A DNA stretch of 64,000 nt. It comes from Candidatus Bathyarchaeota archaeon (GTDB lineage Archaea; Thermoproteota; Bathyarchaeia; Bathyarchaeales; Bathycorpusculaceae). Every line of letters begins with the position of its first letter. The first letter of the stretch is position 1. Position numbers and translations under genes: made by a program. Below are positions 34,801 through 43,252 of this stretch, in pieces. The notes beneath the pieces are model-generated. The model was not told where the DNA came from. It worked only from the letters and a program-made list of their open reading frames with translations, and ran no database searches. The stretch lies in assembly GCA_026014595.1 (NCBI GenBank), contig JAOZHY010000033.1, forward strand, positions 62,001 to 126,000. The letters are read 5' to 3'.

Positions 34801-37206
34801 ATGGGAAGGCAGAAGCGGCTGTGGCTGCTAATAATCCCCATCTCACTCATCTTTATTCAACTATACTGCATATCGAAAGCCTCAAGCGCTAACGCCGTTT
34901 TAGGCACAGACGAGTGGACGATGTTCCGTCATGACTCAACCCACAGCGGCTACACAACCTGTAAAATTCCAACCAACTCCGTCAAACTCTTGTGGACTTG
35001 CAAAACGTGGAAAGGTGTGCGGTGGTCTTCGCCCGCAGTGGCTAACGGCTGCGTTCTCGTGGGCTCGAGGGATTGGCGCGTCTACTGCCTCAACTCCTCC
35101 AACGGCAAACCATTCTGGAACTACTCAACAGGAAATGAAATACACTCGTCGCCAGCCATCTACAACAATTCCGTCTACGTGGGTTCAGACGACGGCTACG
35201 TTTACTGTATTGACATCGCCACAGGAAAGCCTGTTTGGAAAACGGAAATCGGGGGCTTAGTGCGGTCTTCTCCCACAATTGTGGACGGGCGCCTCTACAT
35301 AGGCTCCGGAAACCACGATGCGCTCTGCCTTAACGCTTCAAACGGAGCTAAAATCTGGCGGTACCCAACCTCGCACCGTGTGCAATCGTCCCCTGCTGTC
35401 TCAGACGGCGTGGTCTACGTTGCCACCGATGACTATCATGTTTACGCTTTTAATGAATCTACAGGTGAAGAATTATGGCGCACACACACTGGAAGTTTTA
35501 TCTCCTCTCCCAGCGTATGCAACGGCTACGTTTACGTGGGCTCCATAGACGGCTACATATGTGCTCTTAACGCTTCCACGGGCGCCAAGATTTGGGAGTA
35601 CCAAACGGAAGGGTCAGTTTACTCTTCCCCCGCTGTCGCTTACGGATGTGTCTACGCAGGCTCCGATGACAACAACGTTTACTGCCTAAACGCTTCAAAC
35701 GGCAAGGAAATATGGCGGAGCCCAACTGGGTACTGGGTCAGGTCTTCGCCCGCGGTTGCGGACAGCAACGTGTATGTGGGCTCTGAAGACTACAGCATCT
35801 ATTGTTTTGAAGCGTTTACTGGAGCAACGAGGTGGAGTTACACAACTGAAAGCTCTGTAGATTCTTCCCCAGCAATAGTAAACGGCAAGCTTTACGTTGG
35901 TTCCAGTGACTATCGCATCTACGCCTTCGCCCTTGACGATTCAACCGTTCAATCCGTGCTCACGCAAGCCAACAACTCTTCACCGTGGACCACAATTGCC
36001 TTTGATGCAGTTGCGTGCGTTGTGGCGGCAACGATTACTTTTGCAATCATGCACTTTCTTAACTCGACTAAACAAAACGCTGCAGCATCGTTTGACCAAA
36101 AACGCCCTTGGTTCCTAGAACATGCCAATGCCATTTGCATTTTGGCAATTCTTGCTTTTTCAACAATATTCTTCGTAAATCTGGGAAGCGGACCGCTGTG
36201 GGTGACAGACGAGCAAACATATTCTCAATGGGCATTCCACATTTTCAAGACCGGAGACTACCTGACTCCATGGGCTTATGGCACATTAGACATAGGCATT
36301 GAGAAGCCGCCGCTCTTCATGTGGCTGATTTCTCTTGCCTACCAAGTCTTCGGCGTTAACAACTTCGCCTCGAGGATTTGGAGCGCCGTATTCGGCACGT
36401 TATCCTTAGTTCTCGTCTTCTACCTAGGAAAGAAACTTTATAACGTGCCCGTTGGGCTTCTTTCGGCGCTAGTGTTAGGCACGTTCACAACCTTCTATAT
36501 GTTTGCAAGACACGCCATGACCGATGTTCCCTTCGTCTTCTTCATTTTAGCTAGCGTATACTTTTTGGTTCTGAGCGAAAAAACGGAAGACACTAACCGA
36601 TACACAGCGTTAGGCGGCGTATTCTTCGGTTTGGCGTTCATGACAAAGCAGCTGATAGCCCTACTGATTCCGCTAATCACCTTTTCTTATTTCACGGCGA
36701 CAGGGAGAGGCATCAGGTTTTTCTTTACCAAACGTTTCGCTCTTTTTTGGCGAGTGGGACTTCTGGTTATTGCGCCTTGGGTGATTTACATGATTCTGCG
36801 TTTTGGACCGGACTTTTGGCATTCTTTTTTTGTTTATTCCGGAATCATACGAGCAAGCAGCACCATTGAAAGCCATGCGGGCGGCTACCTTTACTATTTC
36901 AGCTACTTGGTTAATAACGAAAACCCGTTTTGGGTAGTTCTGCTACCTTTTGGGGCGGGGCTTTGCGCGTTCAACGCGGCTTTTAAGCGTTTGAAAGGAG
37001 ACACTTTAATCATCGCGTGGATAGCGACTGTGCTTGCGGTGTTCACTTTTGCCCAAACAAAACTTGAATGGTACATTCTGCCAGCTTTTCCAGCCTTCGC
37101 CATCGCCATAAGCAGCTTCCTATATCAAGTGGCAAAGAAAATACAACTCACCATACGCTCTTTAATTCTAAAAATAAACAGCATATTGCTCATGTTTTTT
37201 CCATAA
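34801..37206 (+). CDS. PQQ-type beta-propeller fused to GT39 glycosyltransferase
   Basis: About 801 residues. After a signal helix, residues 40-385 form eight or so propeller repeats of about 40 residues (RSSPAVADSNVYVGSEDY, SSPAVAYGCVYAGSDDN, each with LNASxGxxIW), as in PQQ/BamB propellers. A helix near 410 follows, then a GT39 domain: GPLWVTDEQTYSQWAFH (catalytic DE in the first outer loop), IEKPPLFMWLISLAYQVFGV, ARHAMTDVPFVFFILA and at least nine helices. GT39 enzymes move a lipid-phosphate sugar onto proteins or lipids. The propeller would face outward beside the active site. ATG 34801 has GAGGG five bases upstream. Confidence 0.88.
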   Translation: MGRQKRLWLLIIPISLIFIQLYCISKASSANAVLGTDEWTMFRHDSTHSGYTTCKIPTNSVKLLWTCKTWKGVRWSSPAVANGCVLVGSRDWRVYCLNSSNGKPFWNYSTGNEIHSSPAIYNNSVYVGSDDGYVYCIDIATGKPVWKTEIGGLVRSSPTIVDGRLYIGSGNHDALCLNASNGAKIWRYPTSHRVQSSPAVSDGVVYVATDDYHVYAFNESTGEELWRTHTGSFISSPSVCNGYVYVGSIDGYICALNASTGAKIWEYQTEGSVYSSPAVAYGCVYAGSDDNNVYCLNASNGKEIWRSPTGYWVRSSPAVADSNVYVGSEDYSIYCFEAFTGATRWSYTTESSVDSSPAIVNGKLYVGSSDYRIYAFALDDSTVQSVLTQANNSSPWTTIAFDAVACVVAATITFAIMHFLNSTKQNAAASFDQKRPWFLEHANAICILAILAFSTIFFVNLGSGPLWVTDEQTYSQWAFHIFKTGDYLTPWAYGTLDIGIEKPPLFMWLISLAYQVFGVNNFASRIWSAVFGTLSLVLVFYLGKKLYNVPVGLLSALVLGTFTTFYMFARHAMTDVPFVFFILASVYFLVLSEKTEDTNRYTALGGVFFGLAFMTKQLIALLIPLITFSYFTATGRGIRFFFTKRFALFWRVGLLVIAPWVIYMILRFGPDFWHSFFVYSGIIRASSTIESHAGGYLYYFSYLVNNENPFWVVLLPFGAGLCAFNAAFKRLKGDTLIIAWIATVLAVFTFAQTKLEWYILPAFPAFAIAISSFLYQVAKKIQLTIRSLILKINSILLMFFP

Positions 37207-37857
37207 CTAAAAACATGCCAAAGAAAGCGGCTGAGTGCACGTTGTGGTCGGGGGTGGGATTTCGTTGCTGATGATTCCTTTTTTTCCAAGGCTCAATTGC
37301 TTTTCTCCCCTAAACATGGATGCTTGAGCGTTCTTAATTTGAATAACATCCCCTACAGAGACACCGTCTATTTGCCCATTCCATAAGCAGAGTTTAATGG
37401 TTCCAGTCTCATCCCCGATTAGCACCTTGACAACAGTAGCGTTGTTTCCATATCTTGTAACAACAGGCTTAGGCTCTGCAACTTCTAAGATCTTAGCCTT
37501 AAGGTTAACATGGTTCATTCCTGGTCGCACGTCTCTTATTGAATGGGCAGGAGACCTTACATTTTTCCTTGACAGATGCTTACGGATTTTATCGGTTCCC
37601 ATGAATTTTCCAAGATGATTACTTTTATTCAGAAGGAATTCTCTGTCAATTGAAAATTGTGCAATGACTTCAGAACCTCGCATAATTAGAAAGATCACAT
37701 TTGTTTTTATTCTGCCTCGACACTGGATTGATAGGCTACCACAATTTAATTTGCGTTCTTGTGCTGTGCGCAGGGCGTATAGAAATTTTTCAGGGTTAAC
37801 TTCATATTTTACTGAAAGAAAAGCAAGATATTCGCCAATTGACGGTTTATGTCTTAT
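37207..37857 (-). CDS. OB-fold single-strand DNA/RNA-binding protein, probable non-AUG start
   Basis: The OB domain is in the C-terminal half: NHVNLKAKILEVAEPKPVVT, VVKVLIGDETGTIKLCLWNG, VGDVIQIKNAQASMFRGEKQ, as in SOSS-B/RPA-like archaeal proteins. An ATG/GTG-based start is GTG 37698 (163 residues), but the frame is open and protein-like for 53 more codons (HKPSIGEYLAFLSVKYEVNP, EKFLYALRTAQERKL, LSIQCRGRIK). The first sense triplet with a good ribosome site (AGGTGA, six bases away) is ATA 37857. Stop TGA lies at 37864-37866. So the gene likely starts at an AUA or at a mutated ATG. It follows aIF1A by 20 bases. Confidence 0.8.
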   Translation of the reverse strand: MRHKPSIGEYLAFLSVKYEVNPEKFLYALRTAQERKLNCGSLSIQCRGRIKTNVIFLIMRGSEVIAQFSIDREFLLNKSNHLGKFMGTDKIRKHLSRKNVRSPAHSIRDVRPGMNHVNLKAKILEVAEPKPVVTRYGNNATVVKVLIGDETGTIKLCLWNGQIDGVSVGDVIQIKNAQASMFRGEKQLSLGKKGIISNEIPPPTTTCTQPLSLACF

Positions 37858-37877
37858 GTTTCTTCACCTTTTTGACC

Positions 37878-38183
37878 CTACATTTTAAGGTAACCTTTGT
37901 TTCTGAGCCAGTCCGACTGATTTTTCCTGTATCGCCAAAAAATGTCACCTCGCTTGTCCGACTGAAAATCCCAAGGAGAAACCAAAACAATGTCACCTTC
38001 CCTAATCCATACACGCCTCTTTAGCTTGCCACGAACTCTGCATAGCCGTTCCTTGCCGTCTTGGCACTTAACTATGATTCGGTCAGCACCCAGCATCTTG
38101 ACGGCCATGCCTAAAACATCGCTTGCCGCTGGCAACACCATGTTTTCAAGGTTACCTTCATTTGTGATTTTCCTTTTACCCAT
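37878..38183 (-). CDS. eif1A: Translation initiation factor aIF1A
   Basis: 101 residues, the standard aIF1A length. MVLPAASDVLGMAVKMLGAD begins the S1/OB fold, with DRIIVKCQDGKERLCRVRGK, LKRRVWIREGDIVLVSPWDF and FWRYRKNQSDWL as family markers. Binds the small ribosomal subunit A site and promotes start-codon selection. A diagnostic archaeal/eukaryal gene. Co-transcribed with the OB-fold gene downstream. Confidence 0.96.
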   Translation of the reverse strand: MGKRKITNEGNLENMVLPAASDVLGMAVKMLGADRIIVKCQDGKERLCRVRGKLKRRVWIREGDIVLVSPWDFQSDKRGDIFWRYRKNQSDWLRNKGYLKM

Positions 38184-38192
38184 CTTCCAACA

Positions 38193-38215
38193 CCAATTAT
38201 GTTAATCGTAATTGG
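38193..38215. promoter_or_regulatory. Inverted repeat upstream of aIF1A
   Basis: CCAATTA-N9-TAATTGG, ten bases before the aIF1A start; a further CCAATTA lies at about 38230. Possible operator or promoter symmetry; AT-rich, so chance is possible. Confidence 0.3.
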
Positions 38216-38585
38216 ACACTTCACTTTGCCAATTAGAATAATCTGGAGAAAAAGGAAAGCGCACACCCTATCTGCGCGTACAGCCGATCTGACTCTTTCT
38301 CTAAAGAATTCTAACCGATACGTCAGAATAGCCAGCAGCCTATATTAGCGTAGCTACACCAAAAACGCGTTTTCTATGGGGGTCATAACACATTTTCATT
38401 CTATTCTGCTTTTGAGCGCCATGCAGTGAACGCTGCAAGAATTTTCCCATAGCTTCTGAGTTATTTAGCCCATGCGTTTATATGTGCGACGGCGCACTTC
38501 TATTTGAAGAGTTTCTCTTATCCCTTGGGCTGAACCTATCGAGTAATTGAACCTTTTCAAATTAACAATCAAGAGGTAGATAGAA
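38216..38585. other. Intergenic region, no gene seen
   Basis: No open frame or RNA gene recognised. A TATA-like GCGTTTATATG at 38473-38483 is followed by a hairpin GTGCG-ACGG-CGCAC at 38484-38497 and probably starts the plus-strand pair beginning at 38586. Confidence 0.4.
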
Positions 38586-38927
38586 TTGTGTATGTTGAGA
38601 GCAGGTTTAGTAAAAAAACTGCAGAAGATGCAAATCATCCGTGCGAACCACTTGCACGTTAAGAAAGAAAGCTGGAAAGAAATTTTACGTAGACAACAAG
38701 AAAAAGGGAGGAACGAAAACATAGTCAATGTAGGTGACTGCGCAGAATGCCCTGAATGCAACAGGATGGGCCGAATAGTGCGGGTTTCGAAAGACGGGAA
38801 GACAGCAGGAATTCAATGCCTGGCAAGTCACCGCCTAACAAGCCGTCCCGCTTCAAGACTTGGCACAGCTGAACGTCCACAGTCCAAAACCAGCAAAAAC
38901 ATGGTTTTCATAACGGAAAACAGATGA
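38586..38927 (+). CDS. Small basic protein with a Cys cluster, unknown
   Basis: 113 residues from TTG 38586, which has GAGGT ten bases upstream (ATG 38592 is alternative). A basic helix (ESWKEILRRQQEKGRNEN) precedes a zinc-ribbon-like NVGDCAECPECNRMGRIVRV and GIQCLASH. The tail is Ser/Arg/Lys rich. It could bind nucleic acid. Its stop overlaps the ATG of the HELLH gene (ATGA), so the two are a unit. Confidence 0.6.
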   Translation: MCMLRAGLVKKLQKMQIIRANHLHVKKESWKEILRRQQEKGRNENIVNVGDCAECPECNRMGRIVRVSKDGKTAGIQCLASHRLTSRPASRLGTAERPQSKTSKNMVFITENR

Positions 38928-39583
38928 GAATTGTGGTACCTTTGTTAGATCAGCATATTCCTATGTTAGAAAAAACCCCCTCGCTCTCCAGTAAAATAAG
39001 AATATGCTGTGACCACGAGAAACTTGCCAATTTCTCTGAGAACCAAGTTAGGTTTTACCTGAAATACTCGTCTTTTGTGCTTAGAGTTTTAAGGAAACCT
39101 TCATTCCAGAAGTTTCTCCATTGGATGTTGAAAAAAGAAACAATAAAAGAACAAGCAGTCAACGCCGTGCACAAAGTTCTTCCAATGAGAAGGAAGAACG
39201 GAAAGGGCATCGCTGGAAAATGTGACACTAACCGAGGAAGAATTCGTATTTACCCAAAAACAACAAAGTTTTGCCGAACATTCTCTCGAAAATTTGGACG
39301 GAATACTCTATTAGCCTACGCTGGGAACAGAGCAAGGGTAGCCCTAATACATGAGCTACTACACTTGAAATACATAGAGGACGAAAAAACGGTTAGGGAA
39401 CTATCCAAAGAATACTTTTACATCTTCACACGAAAGCAATACACTCAGAGTGCCCATTCGCTCGTTACCTATACGATGATATTTAATGCAAAAACCAGCG
39501 GAAAGAAGGCTCATCCACGCGTCTTTTGCAATGACACATGTTTAAGAGCAAACGGTGTCTTTAATCAAACGCTGCAAAGGTGA
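38924..39583 (+). CDS. Putative zinc metallopeptidase (HELLH motif), unknown family
   Basis: 219 residues. ARVALIHELLHLKYIEDEKT contains HExxH with a hydrophobic lead-in strand, and a Glu (VRELSKEYF) 11-12 residues later could be the third ligand; this is a gluzincin/SprT-like arrangement. RGRIRIYPKTTKFCRTFSRK precedes it. No signal peptide, so cytoplasmic. Family not recognised. Translationally coupled to the upstream Cys-cluster protein, suggesting a peptidase with a small zinc partner. Confidence 0.65.
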   Translation: MRIVVPLLDQHIPMLEKTPSLSSKIRICCDHEKLANFSENQVRFYLKYSSFVLRVLRKPSFQKFLHWMLKKETIKEQAVNAVHKVLPMRRKNGKGIAGKCDTNRGRIRIYPKTTKFCRTFSRKFGRNTLLAYAGNRARVALIHELLHLKYIEDEKTVRELSKEYFYIFTRKQYTQSAHSLVTYTMIFNAKTSGKKAHPRVFCNDTCLRANGVFNQTLQR

Positions 39584-39657
39584 ACGCTTTCGCGCGCTAA
39601 CTAACAGGCAACAGTATAAGTGAGACCAGCATTATATAGACGTTAGCGGCGAAAATT

Positions 39658-39831
39658 ATGATTTTAAAATGCGTAAATTGTGGCAACACCTTTAAAATTG
39701 ATGCTGTTAACGATGATGAGATCCTCACTTGCCCTGTCTGTGAAGCAGATTATAAGATAGTCGTCAAAGATGGAAAAGTCCAATTGAGAGAATTCATCTA
39801 TGAAGGCGAAGGCTTCGGAGAACTACTATAA
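39658..39831 (+). CDS. Small zinc-ribbon protein, LysW-like layout
   Basis: 57 residues: [16 protein letters not shown], then [15 protein letters not shown], a CxxC...CxxC ribbon, ending [12 protein letters not shown]. The layout recalls LysW, the amino-group carrier of lysine/arginine synthesis, but the required EDWGE C-terminus with terminal Glu is not present. A TATA-like ATTATATAG at about 39631-39639 suggests a leaderless transcript. Precedes the DUF4177 gene. Confidence 0.6.
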   Translation: MILKCVNCGNTFKIDAVNDDEILTCPVCEADYKIVVKDGKVQLREFIYEGEGFGELL

Positions 39832-39860
39832 TAGGGCAAGCGTAAAAGGTGATGGTGGAA

Positions 39861-40076
39861 ATGGTGACTTGGGAATATAAGGTGGTCCCGGTAAAGACGC
39901 GGATTCATTCAAACCACTTTGAAGGAGGCAGCAAGCCAGTAATGGAAGACGTTCAAAATGACTTGAACAGCTTGGGCAAAGAAGGTTGGGAACTTGTCAG
40001 CGTTCAGGACATCAGTCTCCAAGATGGTAGAAGGTTCACAGTCGCCTACCTCAAAAGAAAAAAAGGAACAGAGTAA
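39861..40076 (+). CDS. DUF4177 protein
   Basis: About 71 residues. TWEYKVVPVKTR at the start and DLNSLGKEGWELVSV followed by FTVAYLKRKK match the small DUF4177 alpha/beta family; function unknown. The ATG at 39861 has an AAAGGTGAT about eight bases upstream; upstream in-frame GTG and ATG codons overlap that site. Follows the zinc-ribbon gene by 29 bases. Confidence 0.8.
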   Translation: MVTWEYKVVPVKTRIHSNHFEGGSKPVMEDVQNDLNSLGKEGWELVSVQDISLQDGRRFTVAYLKRKKGTE

Positions 40077-40117
40077 AAAGCGTGTACGACATCTAGATGT
40101 TCGTTGATTTCAAGATC

Positions 40118-41131
40118 TCAGGCTTGGTCTAGTTCTTTATTTTTGCTGCGAACTAAAACTGCCGAGCCTAAGAAAATAAACGCGGCACACCACAAGTAGG
40201 GATTGTGAAGTGGACCTATTACTTCGTACCACACGCTTGGATGAGCTTCATAGCCGCCCGTGAGAGAGTAAACGAGCGTGTTGAAGACAAAGTATCCTCC
40301 AAACGCCAGCGTAACCGCACCTAAGCCGCGGCGGTTCAGTTTAAGCGGTTGCTGTTTCCGGATGGCAGGAAGAGTAAGCACCAACGCAAGCACGGCTATG
40401 GCGAAAAGCCCGAAAACCGTTACTGCAAAGCTCGCAAAGTTTGCTGGTTCAAACAGAAAGCTCAATCCGTACTGCTGTTGCAAGCGCGGGTATGGAACCA
40501 TGGCGGCTGCCCACAACATGGAGTAGTTGAACCAGAACACCACGAACAGGTACCCCACACCAGTGAGGCAGCTCCACTTGACGATTTCCTGGCTTGAAGC
40601 GCCCCGCGTGATTTTTGCCCTCAGCTTCAGGAGGAGCGGTGGAATAACCAAGACCATGGCGAGACAGGGTATGCCCGTGCCATACAGTAAGAGCAGCCCG
40701 GGAGTGTGGTCGAAATAGTACAGGTACTCCGTGGATGAGTAGTAAGCGAAAGCCGCAATGACAGACGGAATCAAAAACAGAAAAGCACCCGCCTCAAAGA
40801 GCAGGGCGGCGCCCACTTTCCCCTTAATCTTGGGCAGTGCAGCGTCTTTTTTTCTCCAGAAAAGGAAAGCTGAATACACGGCGAAGAAACCGCCTATGAC
40901 GCGGAGGATGAGCGCTACTGAGCCGGAGAAGCCTTCGCTGCCGTAGTACAGGACTGCCCACCACCAAGGATTCTTCGATACCAGGTTGTAGACGTAGCTG
41001 TCTGAGGTCAGGGAGATGCCGAAGTTTAACCCGTAAATCGCAAAGTACAATGCGTATCCGAGGTAGGCGCAGACCACGATGAAAATCCAGAAACCAAAGG
41101 AACTTGCAGGTTTTTCAAGCCGTTTTTCCAT
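40118..41131 (-). CDS. Polytopic membrane protein of unknown function
   Basis: 337 residues with about nine hydrophobic helices, starting SFGFWIFIVVCAYLGYALYF and ending AAFIFLGSAVLVRSKNKE. Aromatic-rich outer loops (NPWWWAVLYYGSEGFSGS, SSTEYLYYFDHTPG). No transporter or enzyme motif is recognised. Single gene; GC-richer than its plus-strand upstream neighbours. Confidence 0.7.
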   Translation of the reverse strand: MEKRLEKPASSFGFWIFIVVCAYLGYALYFAIYGLNFGISLTSDSYVYNLVSKNPWWWAVLYYGSEGFSGSVALILRVIGGFFAVYSAFLFWRKKDAALPKIKGKVGAALLFEAGAFLFLIPSVIAAFAYYSSTEYLYYFDHTPGLLLLYGTGIPCLAMVLVIPPLLLKLRAKITRGASSQEIVKWSCLTGVGYLFVVFWFNYSMLWAAAMVPYPRLQQQYGLSFLFEPANFASFAVTVFGLFAIAVLALVLTLPAIRKQQPLKLNRRGLGAVTLAFGGYFVFNTLVYSLTGGYEAHPSVWYEVIGPLHNPYLWCAAFIFLGSAVLVRSKNKELDQA

Positions 41132-41313
41132 GCGAGCCGCCCCAGTCTGCTGTTTTTCACTGTTACTTCATTGGCGCTTGCTGTTATTTAGTTCTAATCG
41201 AGGAACAAAACGTTCCATTTACGGAACACTGCTAGCCCCAGTCTCAGGTTGCGGTGTCGTGCACAAAGTTAATAGTGCTCGGCGTGTGTAGCTTGTTTAG
41301 AGGTGTCTTATTT

Positions 41314-42279
41314 TTGAAAGCCGCTGTTTACCGTGGCGCGGGAAAGATTCGGGTTGAAGAGGTACCTGAACCGCAGGTTTTAGGGCGGAAAGTTCTCGTC
41401 AATTTCAGGGCGGGAAGCATCTGCGGCACTGACCTGCACTTTTACCGTGGAGACTGGAAGATGAAGCGTGGGCGAATAATCGGACATGATGCGTGCGGTG
41501 TCAGGGCGGACACGGGCGAACGGGTGGTTATGGTGCCGCTGAGCTACTGCGGCTCCTGCTATTATTGCCTGCGTGGGCTACCGACTTACTGTACAAGTGG
41601 CAAGTTTTACGGCATAAACAGGGACGGTTTCTTCGCCGAAGCCGTAGCCATGCGCAAGAGGAACTTGGTGCCTGTTCCCGACGGCGTTAGCGATGAGGAG
41701 GCTGGTATCGTGGAGCCGGTGGCGTTGGCGCTTCACGTTTTGGATAAGCTTAACCCCGCTGTGGGCGATTGGGCGACGGTTCTGGGGCAGGGTCCAATCG
41801 GCTTGTTGATGACTCAGGTGGCGCGTCTGAAAGGCTGTAAGGTTATCGCGGTTGACTTGGAGGATTATCGGCTGCGGCTTGCGGAGAAAATTGGCGCCGC
41901 GGTCTGCATCAACGCGCGTGAAGATGTCGTTAAGCGGGTTCGGGAGGTTACTGGGCGAGGTTCGGACGTGGTGGTGGAGGCGGCGGGAACACGTGGGACA
42001 GTGGAGCAGACGTCTTTTTTGGTGAGGAAGGCGGGGCGCGTGGCGTTGGTGGGTGAGTTTGCAGGCTACTTGGATTTGGAGGATGCAGATGACGCATTGT
42101 TTTTTACCACGTACATTTCGCCGTTGGAGTATCCGTTAGCTGTGCGGTTGATTGCCGAGAAAGCGGTGGACGTTAAGAGCTTGATTACGCATAGGTTCAA
42201 GCTTGCGGATTTCGAGAAGGCGCTGCAGACTGCGAGTGACCCAGCGGAGAAGCCTTTGAAGGTGATTGTTACCGCTTAG
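41314..42279 (+). CDS. Zinc-dependent medium-chain alcohol/polyol dehydrogenase
   Basis: 321 residues. Catalytic zinc site in AGSICGTDLHFYRG and GHDACG, structural zinc loop CGSCYYCLRGLPTYC, Rossmann motif VLGQGPIGLLMTQVARLKG and the NAD-selecting acid in VIAVDLED. Resembles threonine/sorbitol dehydrogenases; substrate unknown. The frame is open to 41254, but TTG 41314 matches the family start (KAAVYRGAGKIRVEEVPEP) and has GAGGTG about ten bases upstream. Likely oxidises a sugar or amino-alcohol. Confidence 0.9.
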   Translation: MKAAVYRGAGKIRVEEVPEPQVLGRKVLVNFRAGSICGTDLHFYRGDWKMKRGRIIGHDACGVRADTGERVVMVPLSYCGSCYYCLRGLPTYCTSGKFYGINRDGFFAEAVAMRKRNLVPVPDGVSDEEAGIVEPVALALHVLDKLNPAVGDWATVLGQGPIGLLMTQVARLKGCKVIAVDLEDYRLRLAEKIGAAVCINAREDVVKRVREVTGRGSDVVVEAAGTRGTVEQTSFLVRKAGRVALVGEFAGYLDLEDADDALFFTTYISPLEYPLAVRLIAEKAVDVKSLITHRFKLADFEKALQTASDPAEKPLKVIVTA

Positions 42280-42334
42280 CTTATGGGCGTCTTACCGCAA
42301 AGTATATTATACATAGGGAAATTGTTTACGGAGC

Positions 42335-42348
42335 TTCGCTTCAGCGAA
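42335..42348 (+). promoter_or_regulatory. Small hairpin in the leader of the HAD gene
   Basis: TTCGC-TTCA-GCGAA, 25 bases before the start codon and downstream of a TATA-like TATATTATAC at 42303-42312. Confidence 0.3.
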
Positions 42349-42372
42349 AAAACATGAGCGTGAACGGTTTCC

Positions 42373-43065
42373 ATGTGTGTCAAGGCTGTAGTCTTTGATT
42401 TGGACGGGACGCTGGTTAGCTTCAACTTGGACTATCGCGGTTTGAGGGCGGAGGTTCGGGGCTTCCTGATGAATGCTGGTGTTCCAGCATCGGTGCTGTC
42501 GCTTAAGGAAACCATTTTTGAAATGCTGAAGAAGACGGAGATTTTCATGAAGAACTCCGGCAAAACTGCAGAAGCAATGCAGGAGATTCGCCGTAAAGTC
42601 TTAGCTATAGCGGAGAAGTACGAGTTGGAAGCTGCCAAAACAACGAGCCTGCTGCCTGGCGCAGAGGAAACGTTGAAGGCTCTTCGGCGGACGGGCTTGA
42701 AAATCGGGTTGTGCACAATCAGCGGCGAGAAATCCGCGAACTACGTGCTGGAGCGGTTCAATATCGCCGGTTTTTTCGACGTGGTGGTTCCGCGGGATAA
42801 GGTGGATTATGTTAAGCCGAGCCCTGGGCATCTGGGTTTGGTGCTTGAGGCTTTGGAGGCGGCGCCCGAAGAAACCATTGTGGTCGGGGATAGCGGCATT
42901 GACATGCAAAGCGCTAGAGAGTTGAAAGCTATCGCTGTGGGGTTGCCTACAGGCGTCTCTTCTATGGAACAGCTTATGGGTCATGGCGCAGACTACGTGA
43001 TTACTTCGATTACGGATTTGCCTATTCTGATTGAAAAGATAAATAAGGCGCAGGCTGAGCAATAG
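42373..43065 (+). CDS. HAD-superfamily phosphatase (phosphoglycolate-phosphatase-like)
   Basis: 230 residues. Motif I AVVFDLDGTLVSF with the nucleophile Asp, motif II LCTISGEKS, motif III Lys in DYVKPSPGHLGL, motif IV ETIVVGDSGIDMQSA. A helical cap of about 70 residues lies between motifs I and II (subclass I). Removes phosphate from small metabolites such as 2-phosphoglycolate or sugar phosphates; exact substrate unknown. Confidence 0.92.
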   Translation: MCVKAVVFDLDGTLVSFNLDYRGLRAEVRGFLMNAGVPASVLSLKETIFEMLKKTEIFMKNSGKTAEAMQEIRRKVLAIAEKYELEAAKTTSLLPGAEETLKALRRTGLKIGLCTISGEKSANYVLERFNIAGFFDVVVPRDKVDYVKPSPGHLGLVLEALEAAPEETIVVGDSGIDMQSARELKAIAVGLPTGVSSMEQLMGHGADYVITSITDLPILIEKINKAQAEQ

Positions 43066-43252
43066 CGGTTTCAAGCTGGTTTTGAGGTAAAATGGAGACT
43101 GCGCTTTTTTTATTCATGGATTGTACTTATTTCATAAATTCTACAATTGTGTCTTGATTAGAGGGTTGTAATTAATTCATTTTGCCATTGCAAAGACCTT
43201 AAAGCCTTATTAACTTAGTTCTAGCGCAGGAGTCTACTGGAGGGTGAAGGGC

